Assembly: GCA_964518955.1 (NCBI GenBank)
Contig: CAZFHS010000032.1
Span: forward strand, 1-64,000
DNA length: 64,000 nt
Source of the DNA: JBDGYW01 sp964518955
Lineage (GTDB): Bacteria > Gemmatimonadota > Gemmatimonadetes > Gemmatimonadales > GWC2-71-9
Direction: 5' to 3'
The notes under the pieces were generated by a model that searched no databases, was not told where the DNA came from, and saw nothing but the letters and a program-made list of their open reading frames with translations. The translations under genes and the position numbers were made by a program. Of the stretch, positions 34,122-42,160 are shown in pieces. Numbering within the stretch: position 1 is the first letter of the stretch; the number at the start of each line of letters is the position of its first letter.

Positions 34122-35099
34122 ATGGCTTATTCTCACTCACGCACAATCTCGAATTCCGGATACGATTTAACCCCTTTGCCGGAAGCCATGGTTTCCAAAC
34201 TCGCAGCTCACCTGCCGCCCAGAGACAGGGTCGTCGCATGCGATGCGGGCACCGAGCGTGCGTTTACGGGTAAATATTGGAACAGCAAGGAAGAGGGAAC
34301 GTACGTGTGCGCAGTATGTCGTCTGCCGCTCTTTAGCTCCAGAACCAAGTTCGATTCCGGCAGCGGTTGGCCGAGCTACTTCGAGCCATTCGATGCCGAT
34401 CATGTTGTGGAGGAAGTCGATACCAGTCATGGTATGACGAGGACCGAGGTTCTCTGCGCACGCTCCGGATCGCACCTCGGACACGTGTTTGATGACGGCC
34501 CACCGCCCACCGGCAGACGCTTCTGCATCAACTCGGCTTCACTGGAGTTCGTTCCGGAGGGGCAAGCCGTCGAGCCGCTGAGAAATCCCCTACCGATCAC
34601 TGAAGCCTCTCAGCCAGGCGTAGCCACGTTCGGAGCCGGTTGCTTTTGGGGTGTTGAGTCGACGTTCAGGAATGTGCCCGGCGTACTGGACGCACAGGTA
34701 GGATACAGTGGAGGGGGTGTCGAAAATCCAACGTACGAAGATGTGTGCTCGGGAACGACCGGCCACGCCGAAGCGCTCGAGATCAAGTTCGACCCGGAGG
34801 TGGTCAACTACTCGCAGCTATTGGACGTGTTCTTCTCCTGCCACGACCCGACGCAACTGAACCGGCAGGGCCCGGACGTTGGGACCCAATATCGTTCGGC
34901 GGTCTTCTATCACAACGAAGCGCAGCATTTCGCAGCGTTGAGTGCGATTGATGCACTGCATCTATCCGGGAGATTGCCGCGCCCAATAGCAACAGAGGTG
35001 ACGGAGCCAACGCTTTTTTATCGCGCCGAGGAATACCACCAGCGCTACTTCGAGAAGCGAGGCGGTGCGGGGGCGTGCGGCATACCGGGTTTCATCTAA
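34122..35099 (+). CDS. msrBA: Methionine sulfoxide reductase fusion, MsrB-MsrA order
   Basis: A 325-residue fusion that repairs both R- and S-methionine sulfoxide. MsrB is residues about 20-150: CAVC, DSGSGWPSYFEP, HLGHVFDDGP and the catalytic Cys in RRFCINSASLEF. MsrA is about 165-320: GAGCFWGVESTF with catalytic Cys, GHAEALEIKFDP, and a late Cys in GACGIPGFI as resolving residue. In MsrB the second zinc-type CxxC reads LCARSGSH, so one ligand is Ser. No signal peptide is visible, so it is cytosolic. The B-before-A order is less common than A-before-B. Confidence 0.93.
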   Translation: MAYSHSRTISNSGYDLTPLPEAMVSKLAAHLPPRDRVVACDAGTERAFTGKYWNSKEEGTYVCAVCRLPLFSSRTKFDSGSGWPSYFEPFDADHVVEEVDTSHGMTRTEVLCARSGSHLGHVFDDGPPPTGRRFCINSASLEFVPEGQAVEPLRNPLPITEASQPGVATFGAGCFWGVESTFRNVPGVLDAQVGYSGGGVENPTYEDVCSGTTGHAEALEIKFDPEVVNYSQLLDVFFSCHDPTQLNRQGPDVGTQYRSAVFYHNEAQHFAALSAIDALHLSGRLPRPIATEVTEPTLFYRAEEYHQRYFEKRGGAGACGIPGFI

Positions 35100-35153
35100 G
35101 CCGATTTCGCCGATCCCGCAGCAAAACGCGGCCGACGTAGTGCACAGGGGCCG

Positions 35154-35513
35154 TCACGCTTGTCGACCGCGCAGCAATCGCGAGTCTTCCGCCCGCTGTA
35201 CCATACCATGGAGCCTTTTCGCTTCCATCTCAGTACTTCGTTTGCCGTTACTGGTTAGCGTGTAACTTCGACGTTGCTTGCCCGCAGACGGTTCGGACTC
35301 GGTTTCCGCTATCAGACCACGATCGACGAGTTGTTTGATCGACCCGTAGAGTGTTCCCGGCCCAATCTCCACCGCCCCGTCCGTGCGCCGTTCGATTTCC
35401 TGCATGATTGCGTAGCCATGCCGCTCGCCCAAAGCTAGCGTGAGCAGGATGTGGAACATGGCCGAGGTCAACTCACCATCGGGTACAGCCGTAACTGATC
35501 TTCGTTGACTCAT
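35154..35513 (-). CDS. PadR-family transcriptional regulator
   Basis: A 119-residue winged-helix protein with SAMFHILLTLALGERHGYAIMQEI, IGPGTLYGSIKQLVDRGLI, wing RRSYTLTSNGKR and a dimerising C-terminal helix. The reading frame extends upstream to 35669 through an Arg/Gly-rich low-complexity stretch. The ATG at 35513 (MSQRRS) is chosen because the family domain starts there. It is divergent from the second PadR gene and has no permease beside it on its own strand. A dyad upstream probably serves autoregulation. Confidence 0.87.
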   Translation of the reverse strand: MSQRRSVTAVPDGELTSAMFHILLTLALGERHGYAIMQEIERRTDGAVEIGPGTLYGSIKQLVDRGLIAETESEPSAGKQRRSYTLTSNGKRSTEMEAKRLHGMVQRAEDSRLLRGRQA

Positions 35514-35526
35514 ATCACCATATCCA

Positions 35527-35569
35527 TTGGAGTAAATCCACTTTGGATATACTCCAACATAGATGTCAA
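35527..35569 (-). promoter_or_regulatory. Nested dyad and -35-like element upstream of PadR
   Basis: An 8-bp inverted repeat TTGGAGTA (35527-35534) / TACTCCAA (35550-35557) encloses a second dyad ATCCA-CTT-TGGAT (35536-35548). A TTGACA hexamer on the minus strand (35569-35564) lies just upstream. The arrangement looks like an operator by which the PadR protein controls its own gene. Confidence 0.55.
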
Positions 35570-35660
35570 TGGCGAGGAGTTTCGCTGCCCGCCTTCTCCT
35601 TCTTCTGCCTCCCCTGCCACCTCTGCCTCTCTGCCACCCCTGCCCGCTGTGCCGTGCGGG
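35570..35660. repeat. Low-complexity purine/pyrimidine tract between PadR genes
   Basis: A pyrimidine-rich plus strand made of degenerate CTGCC and CTTCTCC units. On the minus strand it reads as GGCAGAGGTGG-type repeats. A similar GGCAGAGGTG occurs near 59081. It has no coding sense. Confidence 0.5.
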
Positions 35661-35740
35661 TAGCGGCATGTAACCTTTTCACCAATTCTAACGTCTATAA
35701 TGTGTGATTGGCCATACGAACACTCATTTGGACAGGTCAA

Positions 35741-36076
35741 ATGACGAAAACCACGGGATATCTAGGCGAACTCGAGCAAATGGTGCTCCTCGCAATTCTC
35801 CAGCTGGAAGACCAGGCTTTCGGTACGAATGTCATGGACGAGCTGGTGCGGCGGGTCGAGCGGAAGGTTTCTCGCGGCGCGCTCTACGTGACCCTCGACC
35901 GCCTCGAAGAGAAGAGGATGCTCACCTCGACTTTGGGTGATCCGACTCCACGTCGAGGTGGACGCCCAAAACGATACCTCACAGTTACTCCCGAGGGTGT
36001 ATCGGCACTCAGAAAGTCCAGAGCTGCTTGGATGAGCCTGTGGGACGGCCTGGATGCGGTGTTCGAAGGGCAATGA
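35741..36076 (+). CDS. PadR-family transcriptional regulator paired with permease
   Basis: A 111-residue regulator with GELEQMVLLAILQLEDQAFGTNVMDEL, SRGALYVTLDRLEEKRML and a wing PKRYLTVTPEGVSALRKS. The frame is open from 35708, and ATG 35741 fits the family start. A good -10 element TATAAT lies at 35696-35701, without a clear -35. The stop overlaps the ADOP permease start (ATGA), as in the 24.4-kb pair, so the protein probably controls that permease. Confidence 0.88.
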   Translation: MTKTTGYLGELEQMVLLAILQLEDQAFGTNVMDELVRRVERKVSRGALYVTLDRLEEKRMLTSTLGDPTPRRGGRPKRYLTVTPEGVSALRKSRAAWMSLWDGLDAVFEGQ

Positions 36077-38763
36077 GCGACACCAACGTCCCCGAACCGC
36101 CGAGGGCGGCAATCGCACTGCTTCGGGCGTGTGTTTCACGTCGTCCAAGCGCAGACACCATGCTCGGCGACCTCCACGAAGCGTTCCTGGATAGGGCCGA
36201 GGCAGAAACGATCGGTCGAGCAAGGTTTTGGTATTGGCGCCAGGCGTTTGCGCTCAGCTCTCGGTATCTGCTCCGTCGTCTCGTGAGGAGGAGACATCAA
36301 GTCCCTGCAATCACAACCTCCAACCAACCTACGCTGCAACCATCCCGAGGTCGTTTCATGAAAGACTTTTGGAAAGACATGAGATTTGCGGGCCGATTGT
36401 TCGTCCGCACTCCTGGATTCACGTTCGCGAGTGTTCTCGTATTGGCGATCGGCATCGGCGCCGTCACCGTCATGTTCAGCACACTCAACTCGGTTGTGCT
36501 CCAACCACTTCCATATGAGAAACCAGAACAACTCGCGTGGATGTGGGGAACGAATGAAGCAAATCCACGCAATTCCGTTTCGGCCATCAACTACTGGGAT
36601 TACCGGGACGAAGCCGACGCCTTCGAATCGCTCGCAGCGGCGCTCATCTTTTCACCGCGAGTGATCCTCACCGGCGATGACGAACCCGAACGGATCCTGA
36701 GTACCCAAATCTCCTACAACCTCTTCCCGACACTGGGAGTATCTCCTCAAGTCGGTCGTTCATTCCTGCTGGAGGAGGAGCAAACAGGTGCTGCGGACGT
36801 CGTGATCGTCAGCGACGGCTTTTGGCGGAGGCGATATGGGGGTGATCCCGGCATCGTTGGCCAACCAATCACCCTGAACGGTGCGCCGTTTGAGGTCGTG
36901 GGGGTTCTTCCTCCAGGTTTTGACTTCCGTCCCGGTGTGGAATTGTGGTTTCCAATGCAGCGCGAGACGGGATTCACGCAGGGTCGTGGCAACAACAACT
37001 TCAGCCTATTCGGTCGCCTCGACGCAGGCGTATCGATTGAACAGGCACAAGCTCAGCTCGACATCATCGCACAGAGACTCGAGGTGAGTTACCCCGAAAC
37101 CAACGACGGGTGGGGCGTAACGCTCGAGTCGATGCACGAGGTGTTTTTTGGTGGGGCACGAGCTTCGTTGTTGATCATGTTGGGATTGGTTGGATTCGTT
37201 TTGCTGATCGCTTGCGCTAACGTTGCATCGCTGTCGCTTGCTCGAGCGATGAGTCGGACAACGGAGGTGGCAGTGAGGTTCTCCCTGGGAGCTGCACGGT
37301 CACGAGTGATCCGACAACTCCTGACCGAGAGCATGTTGGTCGCACTGGCAGGCGGAGCCGGTGGTTTGGCGGTGGCGTTTTTGGGCATCGCCGCCCTCAA
37401 AACCTGGGGCCCGGCCAACCTCCCGAGATTGGATACAGTTGGAATAGATGCAACAGTACTCGCCTTCGCATTTGTTGTTTCAGTGACGGCGAGCCTGCTT
37501 TTTGGGGTCATACCTGCACTCCGAAGTACGAAGCTCTCACTATCCGAGACATTGAAAGTCGGAGGCACGCGAGGTACCAGCCATGGCCGCGCAGGATTTC
37601 GAAACGCCCTGGTTGTCACACAAGTAGCTCTGTCACTCATGCTGATGGCGGCATCCGGCTTGTTAGTTCGCAGCTACCTTCGTTTACAAGGCGTAGACGC
37701 CGGGTTCAACGCCGAGCATTTGCTCCGCGCTGAAATTCAACTACCCACATGGCGCTATCAGGCGCCCGAAGAAATCGCGAGCGCCTGGACCCAACTGCAC
37801 GAGCGTCTACTGGCAATGCCAGGCGTTGTATCGGTGGGAGCGGTCGACCAGGTACCGATCCGGTCAGGCGGAACGTGGAACGTCGTCTATCCAGTTGAGC
37901 GGCCTCCGACAAACGCAGCCGAGCGTGCTCGGTTCGGAGCACAACGTCGTTTCGTTTCGGACGACTACTTCGATGCCCTCGGGATTCCCATCTTGACCGG
38001 CCGGGCATTCGAGTCCACCGACCGCGCGGGAGACGCCGGGGTTCTCATCATCAACGCCACAATGGCCGAGCGGTGGTTTCCTGGCGAAAACCCCCTCGGC
38101 AAGGAACTGTTCGTCTGGGGACAGAATTGGCAGGTCGTGGGTGTGGCAGCTGACATTCGTGAGTTTGGATTGGCCTCGGACTTCTCACCAGTGTTTTACA
38201 TGGCATCTCGCCAAGTTACTCCGGACAGGATGCAGCTGTTGATTCGCTCAACCGGAGAACCGCTTGAACTCGCCTCAGGCCTCCGGCGCACGGTGTGGGA
38301 TTTTGACGGGGCGATCCCGATCTCGGGACTCGAAACAATGGAAGCACGCATCTCCGGTTCGTTGGCCCAGCCCAGATTCCGAATGATGCTGGTGGGTCTA
38401 TTCGCTGGTATGGCCCTGATACTGGCTTCGACAGGCCTTTACGGAATACTAGCATTCTTCGTGAGGCAGAGAATTCACGAACTCGGGATTCGTGTGGCTC
38501 TAGGCGCAGCTCCAAGAAACGTCATTTCGGTGGTCCTGCGGCGAGGACTGATGCTCGTCGGACTCGGTATTGGTATTGGTCTAGCTGGAGGTTTCGCCGG
38601 CGGGCGCGTGATGCAGAGCCTACTCTTCGACGTCGCACCAACCGACGTGCTCACGTTCGGCGGAGTGAGTCTTTGCCTTGCAGTCGTGGGTCTCGTTGCC
38701 TGCATCGTACCTGCGTGGCGCGCCATGAAGGTGGATCCGCAGGAGGTATTGCGGGTGGAGTGA
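36073..38763 (+). CDS. ADOP/MacB-type FtsX-domain permease
   Basis: An 896-residue permease. The N-terminal cytoplasmic part has the ADOP signature GDLHEAFLDRAEAE and a Trp/Arg-rich helix (ARFWYWRQAF). The first membrane helix is near FTFASVLVLAIGIGAVT. Then follow a MacB periplasmic domain, FtsX helices around 370-490, a second periplasmic domain, and final helices (ILASTGLYGILAFFVRQR, ELGIRVALGAAPRNVI). No ATPase is encoded nearby. The substrate is unknown. It is translationally coupled to the PadR gene. Confidence 0.9.
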   Translation: MSDTNVPEPPRAAIALLRACVSRRPSADTMLGDLHEAFLDRAEAETIGRARFWYWRQAFALSSRYLLRRLVRRRHQVPAITTSNQPTLQPSRGRFMKDFWKDMRFAGRLFVRTPGFTFASVLVLAIGIGAVTVMFSTLNSVVLQPLPYEKPEQLAWMWGTNEANPRNSVSAINYWDYRDEADAFESLAAALIFSPRVILTGDDEPERILSTQISYNLFPTLGVSPQVGRSFLLEEEQTGAADVVIVSDGFWRRRYGGDPGIVGQPITLNGAPFEVVGVLPPGFDFRPGVELWFPMQRETGFTQGRGNNNFSLFGRLDAGVSIEQAQAQLDIIAQRLEVSYPETNDGWGVTLESMHEVFFGGARASLLIMLGLVGFVLLIACANVASLSLARAMSRTTEVAVRFSLGAARSRVIRQLLTESMLVALAGGAGGLAVAFLGIAALKTWGPANLPRLDTVGIDATVLAFAFVVSVTASLLFGVIPALRSTKLSLSETLKVGGTRGTSHGRAGFRNALVVTQVALSLMLMAASGLLVRSYLRLQGVDAGFNAEHLLRAEIQLPTWRYQAPEEIASAWTQLHERLLAMPGVVSVGAVDQVPIRSGGTWNVVYPVERPPTNAAERARFGAQRRFVSDDYFDALGIPILTGRAFESTDRAGDAGVLIINATMAERWFPGENPLGKELFVWGQNWQVVGVAADIREFGLASDFSPVFYMASRQVTPDRMQLLIRSTGEPLELASGLRRTVWDFDGAIPISGLETMEARISGSLAQPRFRMMLVGLFAGMALILASTGLYGILAFFVRQRIHELGIRVALGAAPRNVISVVLRRGLMLVGLGIGIGLAGGFAGGRVMQSLLFDVAPTDVLTFGGVSLCLAVVGLVACIVPAWRAMKVDPQEVLRVE

Positions 38764-38784
38764 GACATCCCCTCAGGATGTCTT
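38763..38784 (+). terminator. Hairpin terminator after ADOP gene
   Basis: An 8-bp stem AGACATCC / GGATGTCT with a CCTCA loop directly after the stop codon, followed by only two T residues. It is likely to separate the permease from the cyclophilin-like gene. Confidence 0.6.
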
Positions 38785-38836
38785 GCTACGTTGGCCTCGG
38801 AGAGGTTGATTCTTAGGAAAACGAGGGGGGTTGCCC

Positions 38837-39211
38837 ATGAACAACGCGATCTTCATTGTCACCGAAGGCCTCAAACTCCGAGCCGAACTCAACGACACGA
38901 CTGCCGGCCGCGCCATCTACGATGCTCTGCCAATGGAAGCCGCGGGCAATCGGTGGGGCGAAGAATTCTATTTCGACATACACGTGGACGAGCCGCTCGC
39001 ATCTGACGCCACTGAAGAAGTCAAAATCGGAGATCTCGGCTATTGGCCCCCGGGCACGGCTTTTTGTGTGTTCTTTGGCCGCACACCGGCGTCAACCGGT
39101 GACGATCCGCGAGCGGCAAGTCCAGTCAATCTGATTGGCAAGGTACTAGACGACGCGACGGTTTTGTCAGATGTGCCGCACGGAGCACAGATCCGATTGG
39201 AGAAAGCCTAA
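38837..39211 (+). CDS. Cyclophilin-like fold protein
   Basis: A 124-residue protein of the small cyclophilin-like family (TM1367/DUF369 type). Features are LRAELNDTTAGRAIYDALP, WGEEFYFDI, KIGDLGYWPPGTAFCVFFG and a C-terminal VNLIGKVLDDATVL. Structures show a cyclophilin barrel, but no isomerase activity is established. A GAGGGGGG box precedes ATG 38837; a TTG start at 38831 is the alternative. It converges with the NamZ-like gene. Confidence 0.8.
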   Translation: MNNAIFIVTEGLKLRAELNDTTAGRAIYDALPMEAAGNRWGEEFYFDIHVDEPLASDATEEVKIGDLGYWPPGTAFCVFFGRTPASTGDDPRAASPVNLIGKVLDDATVLSDVPHGAQIRLEKA

Positions 39212-39226
39212 CCTGACGCACTAACC

Positions 39227-40405
39227 TCAGTGGTAGAGCAGGTAGGGTTCGATTAGGCTCTCGAACGACTGTACGTCTCGTACCGCGTTTGACATCAGAT
39301 CGTCAGACCGTTCTCCGGAATCGATTGCCAACCTCAGCGTGTCGCTTCCCCAGAGAATGTCGATCGGCATTTTCTCATGCTCGTACTCGTACGGGGGGGG
39401 AAGCCAATCGAAGTCTCGCGAGGCGAGTTGCTTGACTGCGCGCAGGATAGAAACCGCAGTTTCAACAGGACGAAAGGCCTCCCTGTCTATCACATGTATC
39501 TGCGCACCGCCGCACATCGAATCAGCATGTTTTTGAAATGTCGGTTCGTAGGAGCACGCACGAAACGCCACTCCTGGTAGTTTCAAGCTGTTCATCGCCT
39601 CAGCCAGCGCGTGCGGGTCTAGGTATGGTGCGCCGAACATCTCGAACGGCCGAGTCGTACCCCGCCCTTCAGACAGATTCGTGCCCTCGAGTAGAACCAT
39701 GCCCGGATATACCGTGCAGGAATCGAGTGTGGGCAGGTTCGGGCTTGGTGGCACAAACGGCAGATTGGTGTGGTCGAACCAAGTAGTGCGATTCAACCCA
39801 ACACAGGGTAGGACTTCGAGCTCACATCCGATACCGAAAGCACCATTGGCGAGCCGAGCGACCTCACCCGCAGTGAGGCCATGGCGAAGCGGCAGGGGGT
39901 GGAGCCCCACAAACGACTCGAAACCCGATCTCAAAACGGGGCCTTCCCTGAACATGCCACCAATGGGATTCGGACGATCCAAAACCACGAACTTCACACC
40001 AGCGTCGCGACACGCCTCCATCGCCAAACACATCGTCCACACGAACGTATATACGCGCACACCGACGTCCTGAAGGTCAAAGAGCATAACGTCCAGTCCC
40101 TCAAGCATATCCGGAGTTGGCCGTCGGACGTCTCCGTATAATGAATGCACTGGAACGCCGAGTCGCAGGTCGACGTAGGGCTCGCTCTCGATCATGTTGT
40201 CCTGCTTCTCACCCCGCATGCCGTGCTGGGGCCCAAATAAGGCGGAAACCAGAAAACCAGCTGAATTGAGAGCATCGGCAGACGCCATCAAATCCGTGGT
40301 CACGGAAGCGGGATGCGCAACGAGTCCGAGCTTTGCTTTCCGCAGTTCAGGACGCGCGCCAGCGAGAAGTTCTGACAATCCGGTCGACACATTCATCGGT
40401 CTCAT
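39227..40405 (-). CDS. DUF1343/NamZ-type exo-beta-N-acetylmuramidase
   Basis: A 392-residue protein with the DUF1343 layout: GLVAHPASVTTDL, ALFGPQHGMRGEKQDN, PVHSLYGDVRRPTPDML, FDLQDVGVRVYTFVWTM and VLDRPNPIGG, then LPFVPPSPNLPTLDS. Bacillus NamZ releases MurNAc from the end of peptidoglycan chains, so cell-wall sugar salvage is likely. No signal peptide is evident at this start, unlike many members, so the mature protein may be cytoplasmic. Related enzymes have a Glu/His active site in the GPQHG region. Confidence 0.85.
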   Translation of the reverse strand: MRPMNVSTGLSELLAGARPELRKAKLGLVAHPASVTTDLMASADALNSAGFLVSALFGPQHGMRGEKQDNMIESEPYVDLRLGVPVHSLYGDVRRPTPDMLEGLDVMLFDLQDVGVRVYTFVWTMCLAMEACRDAGVKFVVLDRPNPIGGMFREGPVLRSGFESFVGLHPLPLRHGLTAGEVARLANGAFGIGCELEVLPCVGLNRTTWFDHTNLPFVPPSPNLPTLDSCTVYPGMVLLEGTNLSEGRGTTRPFEMFGAPYLDPHALAEAMNSLKLPGVAFRACSYEPTFQKHADSMCGGAQIHVIDREAFRPVETAVSILRAVKQLASRDFDWLPPPYEYEHEKMPIDILWGSDTLRLAIDSGERSDDLMSNAVRDVQSFESLIEPYLLYH

Positions 40406-40513
40406 TTGAGCCGAATAATACCTCTCTGCGATGGTGGCTCAAGACTCTAGCACATGTCGGTCCTTGCCTGCATACTACGGGACTATCTCACCGACCCCAG
40501 CAGGAGTACCAGG

Positions 40514-41848
40514 ATGGCTTCGAAGATCCAGAGACGGACTTTCGTATCGGAAATGGCAGCGGCGGGTGCCGCGTTCCACATCGTTCCGCGGCATGTTCTT
40601 GGTGGCCGAGGTTACAGAGCTCCAAGTGACATTCTGAACGTAGCGTGCATTGGCGTCGGGGGCATGGGTGGGAGTGACGTGCAGGGCATGAGTGTTGAAA
40701 ATATCTATGCGCTCTGCGACGTAGACGATGAACGCGCGTCGCGATCGTACGAGCGTTTCCCACTCGCCAAGCGATATCGAGATTTTCGTGTTTTGCTCGA
40801 GCAAGAGGGCGAAAACATCGACGCGGTAACAGTGTCGACACCGGACCACACTCACACGGTTGCCGCGATGATGGCACTCGACATGGGTAAGCACGTGTAC
40901 TGCCAAAAACCGTTGACGCGAACCATCAGTGAGGCAAAGCTCCTCGCCGGAGCAGCACAAAACTCAGGCCTCGCGACACAGATGGGTAACCAGGGCCACT
41001 CGTGGGAAGGCACGCGACAAATCCGAGAGTGGGTCGAGGCAGGTTGGATCGGCACCGTCAAGGAAGTGCGATACTGGACGAACCGGCCGATCTGGCCCCA
41101 AGCGATCGACCGACCTACAGAAGTTCATCACGTGCCCGACCACTTGGACTGGGACCTATGGTTAGGTCCGGCTCCCGAACGCCCATACCACCCGGCGTAC
41201 GCTCCTTTCAACTGGCGGGGATGGTGGGACTTTGGCACCGGCGCTCTGGGAGACATTGCATGCCATTCAATGGACGCGGCGTTCTGGGCGTTGGAACTCG
41301 GGTATCCTTCCAGCATCACAGCTGAATCGACAGCTCTTTACGAGGAAACGGCTCCGGCGGTGTGCAGAATCGTATATGAGTTTCCGCAGCGCGGGGCACA
41401 TCCACCGTTGACCGTCGTGTGGCTGGACGGGGAGCTGACACTTCCGCGGCCGTTCGATCTGGATGCCGACTCTCCATGGCCTCCGGGCTCTTCGGGGCAG
41501 TTGTGGATTGGAGATGAAGGTACGCTCGTCGCCGGCATCTACGGAGAGGAACCATACCTGGCAAACAGTGAGCGACACCGAGCACTTCAGGACGACCTGC
41601 CGGAGGCGCGGTATCCGCGAACCGAAGGTGTCTACGCAGAGTGGATTGCAGCGTGCAAGAATGGCGGCAAAGCCGGTTCTGATTTCGCGGAGCACGCGGG
41701 TCCGCTGACTGAAATGGTTCTACTTGGCAACCTCGCTGTCAGGACCCAGCAGCGCCTGGAGTTCGACCCACGGACAGGTGAGGTGACCAACGCCACAGTT
41801 CCCGAAGAGCTGTTTGGATCAGAGTATAGGGAGGGCTGGATGTTCTAA
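40514..41848 (+). CDS. Tat-exported Gfo/Idh/MocA-family oxidoreductase
   Basis: A 444-residue protein with twin-Arg signal (KIQRRTFVSEMAAAGAAF), a Rossmann domain (VACIGVGGMGGSDV), and a nucleotide-binding VSTPDHTH. The usual EKP catalytic motif reads YCQKPLTRT. The C-terminal domain has a large sheet with GTGALGDIACHSMDAAFWAL. The ATG 40514 follows AGGAG (40502-40506); a longer frame from 40454 is less likely. Many planctomycete and Gemmatimonadota members of this exported subgroup act on sugars of unknown identity. Confidence 0.87.
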   Translation: MASKIQRRTFVSEMAAAGAAFHIVPRHVLGGRGYRAPSDILNVACIGVGGMGGSDVQGMSVENIYALCDVDDERASRSYERFPLAKRYRDFRVLLEQEGENIDAVTVSTPDHTHTVAAMMALDMGKHVYCQKPLTRTISEAKLLAGAAQNSGLATQMGNQGHSWEGTRQIREWVEAGWIGTVKEVRYWTNRPIWPQAIDRPTEVHHVPDHLDWDLWLGPAPERPYHPAYAPFNWRGWWDFGTGALGDIACHSMDAAFWALELGYPSSITAESTALYEETAPAVCRIVYEFPQRGAHPPLTVVWLDGELTLPRPFDLDADSPWPPGSSGQLWIGDEGTLVAGIYGEEPYLANSERHRALQDDLPEARYPRTEGVYAEWIAACKNGGKAGSDFAEHAGPLTEMVLLGNLAVRTQQRLEFDPRTGEVTNATVPEELFGSEYREGWMF

Positions 41849-42160
41849 CGCTGGGGGTATGACTCGGCCTGCTCGCGGAAATTCTTGCTGGTAGGATTTA
41901 CGTCGGCGTCTCAGAGTCAATACTCACCTCGTCATCTACGAAGACCTAGATCGGGCGGGTGCATGGGTTCAGGATGCCTTTGCCAACGTGCAATTTCGTT
42001 GTAGTCGCTGCCAATGTACATCTCCATGTTCGTCGTGTGTTTGTTCAGTTTTCGAATTTCAGTGGCAGCTTCTCACTGCCGCCGTCACATGCAATTTTGT
42101 AACTGTCAAGAAGTTGTCAAAGATTAAATCTCGACACCTAATGGGCATTCGTAGACTGGT
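41849..42160. other. Convergent intergenic region with two TGTCAA repeats
   Basis: This 312-bp gap between convergent genes holds no gene. It contains direct repeats TGTCAA at 42104-42109 and 42115-42120 (11 bp apart, minus strand TTGACA) that resemble the CarH-like operator half-sites upstream at 44.7 kb. A weak hairpin GGCAG-CTTCTCA-CTGCC lies near 42064-42080. Confidence 0.45.
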
